Counted from the stretch's first letter, positions 9,021 through 18,536 are shown. The stretch is 64,000 nucleotides of DNA from [Clostridium] asparagiforme DSM 15981 (GCA_025149125.1 CP102272.1:310001-374000), one strand, 5' to 3'. Made by a program: numbers and translations. The notes: a model not told the origin generated them from the letters alone.

Positions 9021-9966
9021 TCAGTACAATTATAATAAGGAACTAAAAGGGATTCTCTTTGACATCCAGCGGTTTTCCGTAAACGACGGGCCGGGGATCA
9101 GGACCAACCTGTTTTTCAAGGGCTGCCCCCTGCGCTGTAAGTGGTGCCACAACCCGGAGTCCTACACGCCGGGAAGACAGCTCTCCTTCCAGCCCTCAGC
9201 CTGTACGGGCTGTATGGCCTGCGTTTTGGCCTGTACCCGGGGCGTCAATCAGGTGGTGAGTGAGGGCGGACGGGACCTCCTGGCCGTGGATTACAGCCGC
9301 TGCGCCGCCTGCGGGGAGTGCTTAAAGGTCTGCTGCTACGACGCGCGCTCCATCATCGGGAGGGAGTACACGGTAGGGGAGCTGAAGGAGCAGATTCTGG
9401 TGGACCAGGAGTATTACCGGGTGAAGGACGGGGAGGGCCGTACCGGCGGGGTGACGCTGACCGGCGGGGAGCCCATGAGCCAGTTCCCCTTTGTGGAGCG
9501 GCTTTTGGACGAGTTAGACGGAATCCATGTGTGCATGGAGACAAGCGGCTTCGCCCCGGAAGAACAGTTCGCCCGCCTGCTGGGGAAGGTGGACCTGTTT
9601 CTCTTTGACTGCAAGGCCACCGATCCGGAGAAGCACCGGGAACTCTGCGGCGTGGATAACCGGCTGATTCAAAGCAACCTGAAATTTCTCTGCGATCACG
9701 GGGCGGATATCATCCTGCGCCTGCCGCTGATCGCGGGGCTTAACGACGACGAGGCGCATTTTAAGGCCGTGGCCGGGCTCTTGGAGCGGTATCCCAATAT
9801 CCGGCGGGCGGAGATTATGGCCTACCACAATCTGGGCGTCTCCAAGGCGGATCAGATTGGGATGGCAGGGGAGCTGTGGGATCAGGAAAATACCACGGCG
9901 GAGCAAAAGGAAGCGTGGCTCATGCGGTTTAAACGTTTGGGCCTGACAAAAATAAAAATTGGATAA
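9001..9966 (+). CDS. Glycyl radical enzyme activating enzyme (radical SAM)
   Basis: 321-aa radical SAM activase that abstracts hydrogen from the glycine of the adjacent GRE. The CxxxCxxC cluster motif is GCPLRCKWCHNPE (about residues 40-52). Next comes a two-cluster ferredoxin insert (CTGCMACVLAC and CAACGECLKVC), as in activases of GRE dehydratases, then the TLTGGEP SAM-binding motif. The gene overlaps the GRE by 20 bases, so the two are coupled. The product is oxygen-sensitive and acts in the cytoplasm. Confidence 0.95.
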   Translation: MTVQPIDQYNYNKELKGILFDIQRFSVNDGPGIRTNLFFKGCPLRCKWCHNPESYTPGRQLSFQPSACTGCMACVLACTRGVNQVVSEGGRDLLAVDYSRCAACGECLKVCCYDARSIIGREYTVGELKEQILVDQEYYRVKDGEGRTGGVTLTGGEPMSQFPFVERLLDELDGIHVCMETSGFAPEEQFARLLGKVDLFLFDCKATDPEKHRELCGVDNRLIQSNLKFLCDHGADIILRLPLIAGLNDDEAHFKAVAGLLERYPNIRRAEIMAYHNLGVSKADQIGMAGELWDQENTTAEQKEAWLMRFKRLGLTKIKIG

Positions 9967-9980
9967 TGGAGGGTTACAAG

Positions 9981-11309
9981 ATGAAAAAAAGATGGATGGC
10001 GGCAATCATGGCGGCGATGATGGCTTGCAGCGCGTGCTCAGGCGGAAGTTCGGGCGGGGGCAGCACGGCTGCACCGCAGTCGGAAGCGAAGACTGAGGCA
10101 AAGGATACCGCAGCGGCGGAGACGGAGGCCCAGGCTCCGGCAGCAGAGGGCAGCGACCTGCTGGTGTCCGTGTGGGCCGGACCCCATGCGGATCTTCAGA
10201 AAACGGTTATCAGCGAGGGTTATACAGCGAACCCTGTAACGGTGGACGACGTGGACTACGGCAACCTGAAGCAGAAACAGCTGACCTCCTTCCAGGCCGC
10301 TTCCGGTTCCGGCAACTACGACGTGGTTTGGGTCAACAGCCAGTGGATGAAGGAATACGTGGACAATGGCTACATTATCCCTATGGACGAGTTCATCCAG
10401 GAAGCCGGGATCGATATGAGCATCTACTCTAAGGGCCTGCTGGACGGCTGTACCTTTGACGGCAAGGTTTACGGGTTCCCCACCTTTGCACAGACCCTGA
10501 TTCTGGCCTACGATTCCGAGGCGTTTGAGCAGGAGGGCCTGCAGGCGCCCGCCAACGTGGAGGAGCTGATCGAGGTCGCCGCACATTTTAAGGCGAAGGG
10601 CAGCGGCATCGCCGTTCCCGCCAAGCAGGGCAACGCTTCCACCACCCTGTTCTCCCAGCTTCTGTTCTCCGACGGCGGGGATTACGTGACGGCGGACGGA
10701 AAGCTGGATCTGACCAGCGACGCGGCGGTTTACGCGGCGGACGTCTATGACCGCCTGGTACAGAACTCCGTGGACGGCTGCCTGGCCTGGCATCACGACG
10801 AGGTGGCGGAGGCGGTCCGCATGAAGGAAGCGCCCATTGGAATCATGATGAGCGGCCTGGCCAACCAGAACGCGGACCCGGAGAAATCCCTGATCGTGGA
10901 CACCGTGAAATATGCGCCGCTGGCCGGAAAGAGCGGAAACGCAGCCGCCAGCAACACCTTCTGGGTATGGGCCGTGGCCAAGAACGCCACCGATCCCAAG
11001 GCGGCCTTTGACTTCTGTTCCTGGATGGCAAGCTACGACACCGAGAAGAAGCAGACTCTGGCGGACCAGCAGATCAGCGCCATCGACACCCTGGCGACCG
11101 ACCCCGAGGTGCTGGCTGCGACCCCGTACCTGCCGGTGGTGATGGAGGAGCTTTCCAACGGCAAAATGGACCCGGTGACCACCAGCTGGGGGACGGTGAA
11201 GGAAGCCATGATGGTGTCCCTGTCCGAGATCGCCTCCACGGATGCCGATCCCAAGGCCGTGATGGAGACCTTGCAGGAGCAGTTAAAGGATGTTGACCTG
11301 AGTAAGTAA
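9981..11309 (+). CDS. Sugar ABC transporter substrate-binding lipoprotein
   Basis: 442-aa SBP family 1 protein. A basic N-terminus (MKKRWM), hydrophobic stretch and lipobox (CSACS, Cys about 19) lead to an Ala/Glu-rich linker, then a maltose-binding-like fold (YDVVWVNSQWMKEYVDNGYI, GKVYGFPTFAQTLILAYDS, NTFWVWAVAKNA). The start at 9981 is chosen because GGAGGG lies 7 bases upstream; the longer reading from 9966 would translate through that site. It delivers a carbohydrate to the two permeases downstream. No ATPase gene is present here, so a shared MsmK-type ATPase encoded elsewhere is expected. Confidence 0.9.
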   Translation: MKKRWMAAIMAAMMACSACSGGSSGGGSTAAPQSEAKTEAKDTAAAETEAQAPAAEGSDLLVSVWAGPHADLQKTVISEGYTANPVTVDDVDYGNLKQKQLTSFQAASGSGNYDVVWVNSQWMKEYVDNGYIIPMDEFIQEAGIDMSIYSKGLLDGCTFDGKVYGFPTFAQTLILAYDSEAFEQEGLQAPANVEELIEVAAHFKAKGSGIAVPAKQGNASTTLFSQLLFSDGGDYVTADGKLDLTSDAAVYAADVYDRLVQNSVDGCLAWHHDEVAEAVRMKEAPIGIMMSGLANQNADPEKSLIVDTVKYAPLAGKSGNAAASNTFWVWAVAKNATDPKAAFDFCSWMASYDTEKKQTLADQQISAIDTLATDPEVLAATPYLPVVMEELSNGKMDPVTTSWGTVKEAMMVSLSEIASTDADPKAVMETLQEQLKDVDLSK

Positions 11310-11330
11310 GGAAATTTTGAGAGGTAGCGT

Positions 11331-12236
11331 ATGAAAAAACAAGTGAGATTCTCGTTGGAAAAGGGAGATTTACTGCCGACTCTGCTGATGCTGCCGGCGC
11401 TCTTCATGATCGTGTTCGTGATGATCGTGCCGCTCATTTACGGGCTCTCCCTCAGCTTCTTTGAGGTAGGCTTCGGCGAGACCAACTTTAAGGAGAATTT
11501 TGTGGGCGCGTCCAACTATCTGCGTTTTTTTCAGGACACGACGGCGAAAAAGGCTGTTTTTAATACGCTCCTCTTCTCGCTGGGAGCCACGGCGGGGGAT
11601 CTGTTTTTCGGCACCCTGGGGGCGGCGCTGCTGTTAAAGGTAAGCGAACGCCTGGGAAAGGTTCTCCGCCCCATCGTCACCGTGCCCCTGCTGGTCTCGC
11701 CCATTATCGTGGGCCTGATCTGGCGCTATATCTACGATGTGAAGGGGATTCTCTACTGGTTTCTGGGCCTGTTCGGGTTGGGAATCAACGATTTCCCAGG
11801 GGTGACCGGGGCCTCCACGGCGCTTTTGTGCACCATCATCGCCCACTGGTGGCAGGTGGTTCCCTTTGTGATCATCGTAATGACCGCCGGGCTGCTGTCC
11901 ATACCCGAGGAATACTATGAGGCCGCCTATGTGGACGGGGCCGGGGAATTCCGCAGCTTTGTGGAAATCTCCTTCCCGCTGCTGCGGGACGTTTACATGG
12001 TGGTGCTGCTGATCAGCGGCGTGGACACGCTTAAGGTGTTCGACATCATCTACTCCCTGACTGGAGGCGGGCCCAATAATTCCACCGTGTCCATGAGCAT
12101 CTATGCGTACAGCCAGGCGTTTGAGCAGTCCAATTTGAGCTACGCCATGGCCCTGTCCTTTATCGCCATGGTGGTGACCTTTCTGGTGTTCGGAATACCG
12201 TTTATCCGGCACAATCTGAAAAAGTACAAAGAGTAG
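11331..12236 (+). CDS. Sugar ABC transporter permease, MalF/UgpA-like
   Basis: 301-aa membrane protein with six predicted hydrophobic segments and the binding-protein-dependent permease EAA loop (EEYYEAAYVDGAGEFRSF). The first helix covers about residues 17-40, and the C-terminus IRHNLKKYKE is cytoplasmic. It forms the permease heterodimer with the next gene, 15 bases downstream. Part of the GRE/beta-galactosidase operon; probable substrate is an oligosaccharide. Confidence 0.92.
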   Translation: MKKQVRFSLEKGDLLPTLLMLPALFMIVFVMIVPLIYGLSLSFFEVGFGETNFKENFVGASNYLRFFQDTTAKKAVFNTLLFSLGATAGDLFFGTLGAALLLKVSERLGKVLRPIVTVPLLVSPIIVGLIWRYIYDVKGILYWFLGLFGLGINDFPGVTGASTALLCTIIAHWWQVVPFVIIVMTAGLLSIPEEYYEAAYVDGAGEFRSFVEISFPLLRDVYMVVLLISGVDTLKVFDIIYSLTGGGPNNSTVSMSIYAYSQAFEQSNLSYAMALSFIAMVVTFLVFGIPFIRHNLKKYKE

Positions 12237-12250
12237 GCGGGGAGGAAAAT

Positions 12251-13081
12251 ATGAGATACAAGAAGAAATGGTACAAAAAAGTTCTGCTGTTCCTGTTTTT
12301 CGCCGCCGCCCTGATCTGGACGCTGGTGCCGGTGTACATCGTGATCTCCAACTCCTTCCGGCGCACCCTGGATATGAAAATCATGCCGCCGAAGATTATA
12401 TTCACACCGATTCTGAGCCATTACGAGAAAATACTGACGTTGGATAATTTTTCTAAATATTTTCGAAACTCCGCGGTGATCGCGGTGTCGGTGACCGCGC
12501 TCACGATCCTGTTGGGCACGCTGGCCGCTTACGGAATGAAGCTCTTTAAGTCGCGGCTGGGGCAGCACCTGTCAAACGTGCTGCTGTTGGGAAAAATGGT
12601 GCCTGCCATCACCATTCTGATCCCGCTGTTTATGATGATGAACCGCCTGAAGCTGACCGGCACCTTCGCCGCGCCGATTCTGGCTCACAGCTGCATGAGC
12701 CTGCCTTTTGTGACCTGGCTCATGGCCAGCTTTATCCGGGACATCCCCACCGAGCTTTTGGAGTCGGCCAGCGTGATGGGGTGCAGCCGGATGAAGGCGT
12801 TCTGGCTGATCATTGTGCCGCTGCTAAAGCCGGCCGTGGCCTCGGCGACGATCCTGGTGATGCAGACGTCCTGGAACGAGCTGGTATTTTCCCTCCAGCT
12901 CACCAACTTAAAGACCTATCCCCTGACCGTGGGCGTGGCCCGGTATGTGGGCGCGGTGTCCGTGGACTGGGGAAAATGCAGCGCTGCCGCTGCCATCACC
13001 ATGGTGCCCATTATCATCGTGGGATTCGCGATGCAGAAGTACCTGGTCAGCGGCATGACCGCCGGGGCGGTGAAAGGGTAG
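12251..13081 (+). CDS. Sugar ABC transporter permease, MalG/UgpE-like
   Basis: 276-aa partner permease of the CUT1 family. Six hydrophobic segments; the EAA loop is PTELLESASVMGCSRMKAFW. The N-terminus KKKWYKKVLLFLFFAAALIWTLVP gives a first helix near residues 12-30. A GGGAGGAAAAT ribosome binding site precedes the ATG. It completes the importer whose binding protein is at 9981. Confidence 0.92.
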   Translation: MRYKKKWYKKVLLFLFFAAALIWTLVPVYIVISNSFRRTLDMKIMPPKIIFTPILSHYEKILTLDNFSKYFRNSAVIAVSVTALTILLGTLAAYGMKLFKSRLGQHLSNVLLLGKMVPAITILIPLFMMMNRLKLTGTFAAPILAHSCMSLPFVTWLMASFIRDIPTELLESASVMGCSRMKAFWLIIVPLLKPAVASATILVMQTSWNELVFSLQLTNLKTYPLTVGVARYVGAVSVDWGKCSAAAAITMVPIIIVGFAMQKYLVSGMTAGAVKG

Positions 13082-13135
13082 GAGGCGGCCGCCGGGCGAG
13101 CACCGGCCTTAAAGAATCGTCAAGGAGGAACCAAT

Positions 13136-15253
13136 ATGCTGTATGGAGCGCAATATTACCGCCCGCCCTTCCCGGGGCGGGCATGCTGGCGCAGGGACCT
13201 GGCCCACATGAAGGAGCTGGGGTTCAACTGCGTGAAACACTGGGCGGTCTGGAACTGGATCGAGCGGGAACCGGGCTGCTTTGACTTTTCAGAGCTGGAC
13301 GAGCTGGTGGCACTCTCCGGGGAATACGGCCTTCAGGTAGTCATCAACACGGTGCCCGAGGGGGCTCCCTACTGGACCTATGAGGGGAACGAGGAGGATC
13401 TGTACCGCACAGCGGACGGACAGCGGGTGGCTTACGGGGGACCGGCCAACCTGCCCAGCGGCGGCTGGCCGGGGCTGTGTATGGACAAGCCGGAGTTTGC
13501 GGCTCTCGTGGCGGCGTTTATCGAGGAGACGGCGCGGCATTTTGCCAATGAACCGGCGGTGATCGCCATCGATGTCTGGAACGAGCCGCATCTGGAGCCG
13601 ATGTACGATTACCGCAGCAACATGCTGTGTTACTGCCGCCATTCCAGGGCCGCGTTCAGAACGTGGCTTAAGGGGAAATACCCGTCGCTTAACGCGCTGA
13701 ACCGGGCCTGGTACCGCACCTACTCCTCCTGGGAGCAGGTGGAACCTCCGCCCCGGTTTGGCACCTGGGCGGATATGCTGGACTGGCGGCGTTTCTGGCT
13801 GGACAATCTGGCCGGGTGGCTGAAGCTGCGGGCCGGCGCGGCCAGAAGAGGCGCGCCGGGCAAGGTGGTACAAACCCATGTGGCCTACAGCGGCATCCTG
13901 GGCAACCGGATCGTAGGCGGCCTGGGAAACGAGCTGGGGGACGAGTTTTTGCTGGCCCGTGAGGTGGACTGGTTCGGGCTTTCCAGTTTTCCCAAATGGC
14001 TCATGGGCGAAGACCACGCTTACCGCCATCTGATCCACAACGAGATGGTGGCCGAGGCGGCCCACGGGAAGCTGTTTTACCAGGTGGAGCTTCAGGGCGG
14101 AGCCGGAAAACCGGGACTTCTGGGCGGCGAGGTGCCTGACACGGGAGATGTAAAAATATGGAACTGGAATACGGTATCCGCAGGGGGAAAGGGAACCGTG
14201 TACTGGCAGTACGCGCCGGAACCGGCCGGGGTGGAGTCCCCGGGCTTCGGTCTTACCGGCTTTGCTGGGGAGGACACGCCCCGCAGTTTGGCGGCCTCGG
14301 AGTGCGCGGGACGGCTGAACCTGCCGGAGTTTGACGCAGCCGTCCGGGTTCCGGCTGAGAATGCGGTTTACGTGTCCAGGAGCAGCGATCTCCTCGCGTT
14401 TGCCTCGGAGCGGAGGGAGGAGATGTACGCAGGCAGTCTGAGCGGCGTGTTCCGGGCCGCCTACGAGCGGGGAATACCGGTCCGCTTCCTGCACGAGGAC
14501 TATATCGGAGAGCTGGAAGAGGGAACGGTGCGTTTCCTGTACCTGCCCATGCCGCTGGTGCTCTCGGAGCGGGAGACGGACTACCTGGTCCGGTTTGTGG
14601 AGCGCGGGGGCACGCTGGTGTCCGAGGCCTGCCCGGGCCTCTACCGTCCGGACGGACTTTTGGATCAGAAGGGAACGGCCCTTATGCGGCTCTTCGGCCT
14701 GGGCCACCGGGAGATTCAGGGGATGCCCGGCTGGGGAATGGTCACGGCCCGGCTGGAGGACGGGACGGTTTTTGCCGGAAAATGGTACCGGCAGCTGGTG
14801 AAACCGGGCGGGGACGTCCGGGTGCTGGCCCGCTTTGAGGACGGGGAAGCCGCCGTGACGGAGCGCCTTCTGGGAAAGGGCCGGGCGGTATGGATCGGAA
14901 CCTACCCCTCCTATTACCATGAGCACGGGTTTGAGCTGGACGGAGGCGGGAAACGGGACGGCACCCGGGATCTTTTGACCCGTTTTATGAGCCCGGGCGG
15001 TTATGGAATGATCGAGAAGGTGGAACTGCCGGAGTGTGAGAGCAATGAGATTTCGCTGGCGCCGGTGGTGCGCCTGCACCGCCTGGAGGGAGAATATCTC
15101 TTGACGGTTGTCAACCATTTGGAACGCGAGGCCCGTGTGACGGTGACGTTTCGGGAGGAGCAGGCATTTGCGGGCGGACCGGGGAAGCGCCTGGAGCTGA
15201 CGGCGCCTGCACGGGACGGGATCTGCGCGCGGTGGAGCAGTGGCCGGAGGTGA
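13136..15253 (+). CDS. Beta-galactosidase, glycoside hydrolase family 42
   Basis: 705-aa cytoplasmic glycosidase with the GH42 architecture: TIM barrel (residues about 1-380), trimerisation domain with class I glutamine amidotransferase-like fold (about 390-610), and a small C-terminal beta domain. The acid/base Glu is in DVWNEPHLEP (Glu150) and the nucleophile in YQVELQGG (Glu318). There is no signal peptide, so the substrate must be imported, consistent with the transporter upstream. A strong AAGGAGGAACC site precedes the ATG. Likely releases galactose from imported galactosides or arabinogalacto-oligosaccharides. Confidence 0.92.
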   Translation: MLYGAQYYRPPFPGRACWRRDLAHMKELGFNCVKHWAVWNWIEREPGCFDFSELDELVALSGEYGLQVVINTVPEGAPYWTYEGNEEDLYRTADGQRVAYGGPANLPSGGWPGLCMDKPEFAALVAAFIEETARHFANEPAVIAIDVWNEPHLEPMYDYRSNMLCYCRHSRAAFRTWLKGKYPSLNALNRAWYRTYSSWEQVEPPPRFGTWADMLDWRRFWLDNLAGWLKLRAGAARRGAPGKVVQTHVAYSGILGNRIVGGLGNELGDEFLLAREVDWFGLSSFPKWLMGEDHAYRHLIHNEMVAEAAHGKLFYQVELQGGAGKPGLLGGEVPDTGDVKIWNWNTVSAGGKGTVYWQYAPEPAGVESPGFGLTGFAGEDTPRSLAASECAGRLNLPEFDAAVRVPAENAVYVSRSSDLLAFASERREEMYAGSLSGVFRAAYERGIPVRFLHEDYIGELEEGTVRFLYLPMPLVLSERETDYLVRFVERGGTLVSEACPGLYRPDGLLDQKGTALMRLFGLGHREIQGMPGWGMVTARLEDGTVFAGKWYRQLVKPGGDVRVLARFEDGEAAVTERLLGKGRAVWIGTYPSYYHEHGFELDGGGKRDGTRDLLTRFMSPGGYGMIEKVELPECESNEISLAPVVRLHRLEGEYLLTVVNHLEREARVTVTFREEQAFAGGPGKRLELTAPARDGICARWSSGRR

Positions 15254-15257
15254 CGGA

Positions 15258-16232
15258 ATGGGACGTGAAGGGAGAGGGGAATACCGGATCGGCGCGGTGT
15301 TTTCCAACCGGGAGATCATAGCCGGGGTCGTGGACAGCCGCCACCGGGTCGTCTCCCGGGCCAGCCTGGCGCTGGGCGCGGGCTGCGATTATCGGGAGAC
15401 GGCGCGGCTGGTGGCGGACTGCGCCGGACTGGCGGCGAGGGGGCTGGGGATTGATCCTGATCGCTGTGCCTCTGTGGGGGTCGGCTGCCCGGGGATCGCT
15501 AACCGGGAAACCGGGGAGGTGGTCTACTCCGGCCCCATGGTCTGGAACCATGTGCCGCTGGGAAAGGAGCTGCAAAAACACTTTCCTGCGGCGGATACAG
15601 TGGCGGTGGCGGAGCTGGCGGGCTGCACGGCCCTGGGAGAAGCCTTGGCGGGGGCCGCGCTGCGCTGCGCCCAGGTGGTATTATTCCAGTTCGGCGCCGG
15701 AATCGGCAGCGGCGTGGTGATCGACGGGCGCATCTTTGGCGGCAAATACTGCGCAGGGGCCCGTCTGGGGCACTGCACCATCGTATCAGGCGGAAAGACG
15801 TGCACCTGCGGCCGGAAGGGGTGTTTTGAGGCATACGCCTCCCTGGAAGCTCTGGCGGAGCAGGCACGGGAGGCGGCGGCCCGCTATAAGAATACGCTGC
15901 TGGGGCGGTATGACGCCCTGACGATCTCCCCGTCGGAGGTGATGGACTGCGCCAGAAAGGGGGACCGGGCCGCCCGGCGGGTGATCAGCCAGTATATCGA
16001 CTATGTCAGCGACGGCATTGTCAACGCGGTCAACGCGTTCCGGCCGGAGATTGTGGTGCTGGGCGGGACAGAAGTAAAATTTTGGAAAGAATTGCTGGAC
16101 GAGATCAATTCCCGCTGCTGCGAACGGTATTACGGGGCCGCGCTGCTGCCGGTGCCCAAGGTGGTTCTGGCGTCCCTGGGAGTGGACGCGGGATTGATCG
16201 GGGCGGCTGCGTTGGGGGAGGCCGGAAATTGA
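15258..16232 (+). CDS. ROK-family sugar kinase
   Basis: 324-aa ROK protein without an N-terminal HTH, so a kinase rather than a repressor. It shows VGCPGIANRETGEVVYSGPM, the FGAGIGSGVVIDG phosphate loop, and the zinc site with ROK signature GKTCTCGRKGCFEAYAS. The start at 15258 is chosen because GGAGGTGA (15246-15253), which overlaps the stop of the GH42 gene, is its ribosome binding site. Probably phosphorylates the hexose released by the beta-galactosidase. Last gene of the operon. Confidence 0.88.
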   Translation: MGREGRGEYRIGAVFSNREIIAGVVDSRHRVVSRASLALGAGCDYRETARLVADCAGLAARGLGIDPDRCASVGVGCPGIANRETGEVVYSGPMVWNHVPLGKELQKHFPAADTVAVAELAGCTALGEALAGAALRCAQVVLFQFGAGIGSGVVIDGRIFGGKYCAGARLGHCTIVSGGKTCTCGRKGCFEAYASLEALAEQAREAAARYKNTLLGRYDALTISPSEVMDCARKGDRAARRVISQYIDYVSDGIVNAVNAFRPEIVVLGGTEVKFWKELLDEINSRCCERYYGAALLPVPKVVLASLGVDAGLIGAAALGEAGN

Positions 16233-16268
16233 AAACCCAGCAATATCGGAAATTGCCATATGAAAATC

Positions 16269-16317
16269 AAAAACACCGTCTGCGGGCCAGTTAAAACATC
16301 CTGCGGACGGTGTTTTC
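16269..16317. terminator. Bidirectional intrinsic terminator
   Basis: AAAACACCGTCTGCGGG pairs with CCTGCGGACGGTGTTTT across a short AT-rich loop, with A-runs on one side and T-runs on the other. It can end both the rightward ROK operon and the leftward M42 peptidase gene. Confidence 0.85.
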
Positions 16318-16376
16318 TATCACGGTGTTATCGATAAAGCGCGCGCCCATTGGCGCATATGCCAATCCCTGTCATG

Positions 16377-17468
16377 TCAGAAGCTCTTGATAATCTCCTC
16401 ATTCATGGATTTCACAATCGCCACAGCCAGCTGCACGGTGGCCTCGAAATCATAATAGGAAGTGATCCCGTAATGGGAGTGGATGTACCGCACCGGCACG
16501 CCCACCACGATCACCGGGATGCCGTCCAGGGCGGTGCTCACCATGGCGCCGTTGTTGCCGCCGCCCTCGCGGACGGATGACTGGATGGCCAGGCCCTGCT
16601 TCCCCGCCAGGTCCAGGGCATAGCGCTGGTATCTGGGGTTGCAGATGATGGATTTGTCCATAAAGCGGATCATGGGGCCCTTTTTCAGCGCAGTCTGGAT
16701 GGCGTAGGGTTCGGTGAAGGTATCGTCCGCCGGGCAGCCCTCAAAGCAGATGGCGATCTGGGGGCGGACCTGGTTCACGGCCACCTTGACGCCCCGCTCG
16801 CCCACCTCCTCCTGGGAGGAGAGCACGCCCACCAGATCCACTTCAAGCTCCTCGTCCTGGAGCCGGTGCATGGCCTCGATCAGAGCGGCGCAGCCGATGC
16901 GGCAGTCAAAGCCCTTGCCGATCATCACGTCGTGCTCCTCGTCGTACTGGAACTGCACGTCGGACACGATGGGCTCGCCGATGCGGATCTTGAACACCTC
17001 CACGGCCTCCTGGGCGCTGGTGGCGCCCACGTCGATGATGTAGTCGGAGATGGCGGGGGCCGCTCCCTGGCTGCGCTCCGCGGCGGTTTTAAAGTGGACC
17101 GGCTTGGAGGCGATCAGGCCCGGCAGGTAGCGGCCCTCGGCGTTACGCACCAGAACCTTGGAGGAGGGCAGGCTGTCCATGTTCCAGCCGCCTAAGGACA
17201 CGAAGCGCAGGGTGCCGTTCGGGCGGATGGAGTGAACCATGAAGCCCACCTCGTCGCAGTGGGCGTCCAGCATGAATACCGGAAGGCCCCTGGCCGGTTT
17301 GTTGGGCCGGATGTAAATGTTGCGCAGGCAGTCGTCGGTCACCTGTGCCATATCGCCGCAGTGCTTTTTGGCAACGTCGAAAACGGCGTCCTCAAAACCC
17401 GAGGGGCCGAAGGCGTTGGAGAGATCGGCGATCAACTCCAGGCTCTTGGGATTGATGTTTGTGTTCAT
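16377..17468 (-). CDS. M42-family metallo-aminopeptidase
   Basis: 363-aa member of peptidase family M42 (glutamyl aminopeptidase/deblocking aminopeptidase). Metal and catalytic residues are visible in FMLDAHCDEVGFMV (first metal His and Asp), LSSQEEVGERG (catalytic and metal Glu pair) and REGGGNNGAMVS. The opening SNAFGPSGFED is typical of the family. It removes N-terminal residues from peptides in the cytoplasm. It follows the creatininase-family gene by 23 bases, in one operon divergent from a peptide importer. Confidence 0.93.
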   Translation of the reverse strand: MNTNINPKSLELIADLSNAFGPSGFEDAVFDVAKKHCGDMAQVTDDCLRNIYIRPNKPARGLPVFMLDAHCDEVGFMVHSIRPNGTLRFVSLGGWNMDSLPSSKVLVRNAEGRYLPGLIASKPVHFKTAAERSQGAAPAISDYIIDVGATSAQEAVEVFKIRIGEPIVSDVQFQYDEEHDVMIGKGFDCRIGCAALIEAMHRLQDEELEVDLVGVLSSQEEVGERGVKVAVNQVRPQIAICFEGCPADDTFTEPYAIQTALKKGPMIRFMDKSIICNPRYQRYALDLAGKQGLAIQSSVREGGGNNGAMVSTALDGIPVIVVGVPVRYIHSHYGITSYYDFEATVQLAVAIVKSMNEEIIKSF

Positions 17469-17491
17469 ATGATAATTCTCCTGTTTGTCCT

Positions 17492-18268
17492 TTAGATTTC
17501 TGCCTTGGGCAGGTCCAGTTTTTCCAGCTCAGTGAGGAAGTCCGCCATGTAGTCGGCGAAGGTGCGCAGCATCTCCTGACCCCACTCCACGGTTGCCAGA
17601 TGAGGCTCATCCTTGCCGTACCAGCCGTTGCCGCTGTAGTTGTGCATCTCTCTGGGAAACACCACGGTGGCGCCCTTATAATCCACGGTGCCCCAGCCGG
17701 TGGTCTTCATGTTGGGGGCCACGTCGTCGATCAAGTCCATGGGTTCGTTTATGTAGTCGTAATCGATCAGGGAGGGATCCACGCCCATGACGCCCGCGGT
17801 CTCCTCAGCGCCGCCGTGGCCGCCCTTCCACTCCGGGTTCAGCTCTCCGGCCATAAGCCACCAGTTTAAGTTGGCCAGCCATGCGCCGCGGCGGTGAAGC
17901 TGCATGCCCACGGTCTCGATGGCCTTGTTGTTGCCGCCGTGGCCGTTTAAGATCACGAATTTACGGAAGCCGTAGCGGAACAGGGAGTCGGTGACCTTGG
18001 TCAGGATCATGACCAGGCCGTCGGTGCCCAGGGTGATGGTGCCGGTGCAGCCCATGATGGTGTTGGTGGCTCCGTAGGGGATGGTGGGCGCGATCATCAC
18101 GCCGGATTTCTCCTCCAGAAGCTCCACGATCTTGTCCGGGATCAGGGTGTCGGTGCCCAGAGGCATGTGCTTGCCGTGGTTTTCGATGCTTCCCACGGGG
18201 ATCACGACGGTCTGGCTCCTGGTCAGATATTCCTCTACCTTTTTACAGGTCACATTCGCTAAACGCAT
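17492..18268 (-). CDS. Creatininase-family amidohydrolase
   Basis: 258-aa protein of the creatininase/FAPy-deformylase family. The metal-binding motif is VGSIENHGKHMPLGTD (Glu, His, Asp ligands) with a second site in NGHGGNNKAIE. These enzymes hydrolyse cyclic or formyl amides. The start is placed at 18268 because AGGAGG lies 7 bases upstream; an in-frame upstream Met would give a 21-residue extension lacking a ribosome binding site. Coupling to an M42 peptidase and a divergent peptide importer suggests breakdown of a modified peptide or amide; inference. Confidence 0.88.
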   Translation of the reverse strand: MRLANVTCKKVEEYLTRSQTVVIPVGSIENHGKHMPLGTDTLIPDKIVELLEEKSGVMIAPTIPYGATNTIMGCTGTITLGTDGLVMILTKVTDSLFRYGFRKFVILNGHGGNNKAIETVGMQLHRRGAWLANLNWWLMAGELNPEWKGGHGGAEETAGVMGVDPSLIDYDYINEPMDLIDDVAPNMKTTGWGTVDYKGATVVFPREMHNYSGNGWYGKDEPHLATVEWGQEMLRTFADYMADFLTELEKLDLPKAEI

Positions 18269-18318
18269 AGTAGTTCCTCCTAAAAAATGATTTGGTTTCA
18301 TAACGGTTTCTAAAAAGG

Positions 18319-18347
18319 AGTATAGTTCCATTTGCGGGTAATGTCAA
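18319..18347 (-). promoter_or_regulatory. Sigma-A promoter of the creatininase/M42 operon
   Basis: On the minus strand TTGACA, 17-bp spacer, TATACT: a near-consensus housekeeping promoter 50 bases upstream of the chosen start. A GGTTTC direct repeat lies just downstream (GGTTTC-ATAAC-GGTTTC on the plus strand). Confidence 0.8.
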
Positions 18348-18415
18348 TAACAGGCGAAGGGCCGCAATGCCAATATTTCCCGGTATAATTGGGGCCGGGA
18401 GGGCGCAATTCTCAT

Positions 18416-18444
18416 TGACAAACGGTTAGTGAAAGTCTAAAATG
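18416..18444 (+). promoter_or_regulatory. Sigma-A promoter of the second peptide ABC operon
   Basis: TTGACA, 17-bp spacer, TAAAAT. It lies 92 bases upstream of the DppB-like start and about 70 bases from the divergent promoter. Confidence 0.8.
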
Positions 18445-18536
18445 TATATTTATAACCTTTGTTCGTTTAAGGCTGTTTTCAACCTCATATCTACACGCCT
18501 CAAAAGCGGTACAAAAGAGAATTACAGGAGGTATCT

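Noticed and set aside
13289..15319. 676-codon antisense open frame over the beta-galactosidase gene
   Set aside because: Antisense shadow of a real GH42 gene with both catalytic Glu residues; low-complexity Pro/Arg/His composition and no domain.
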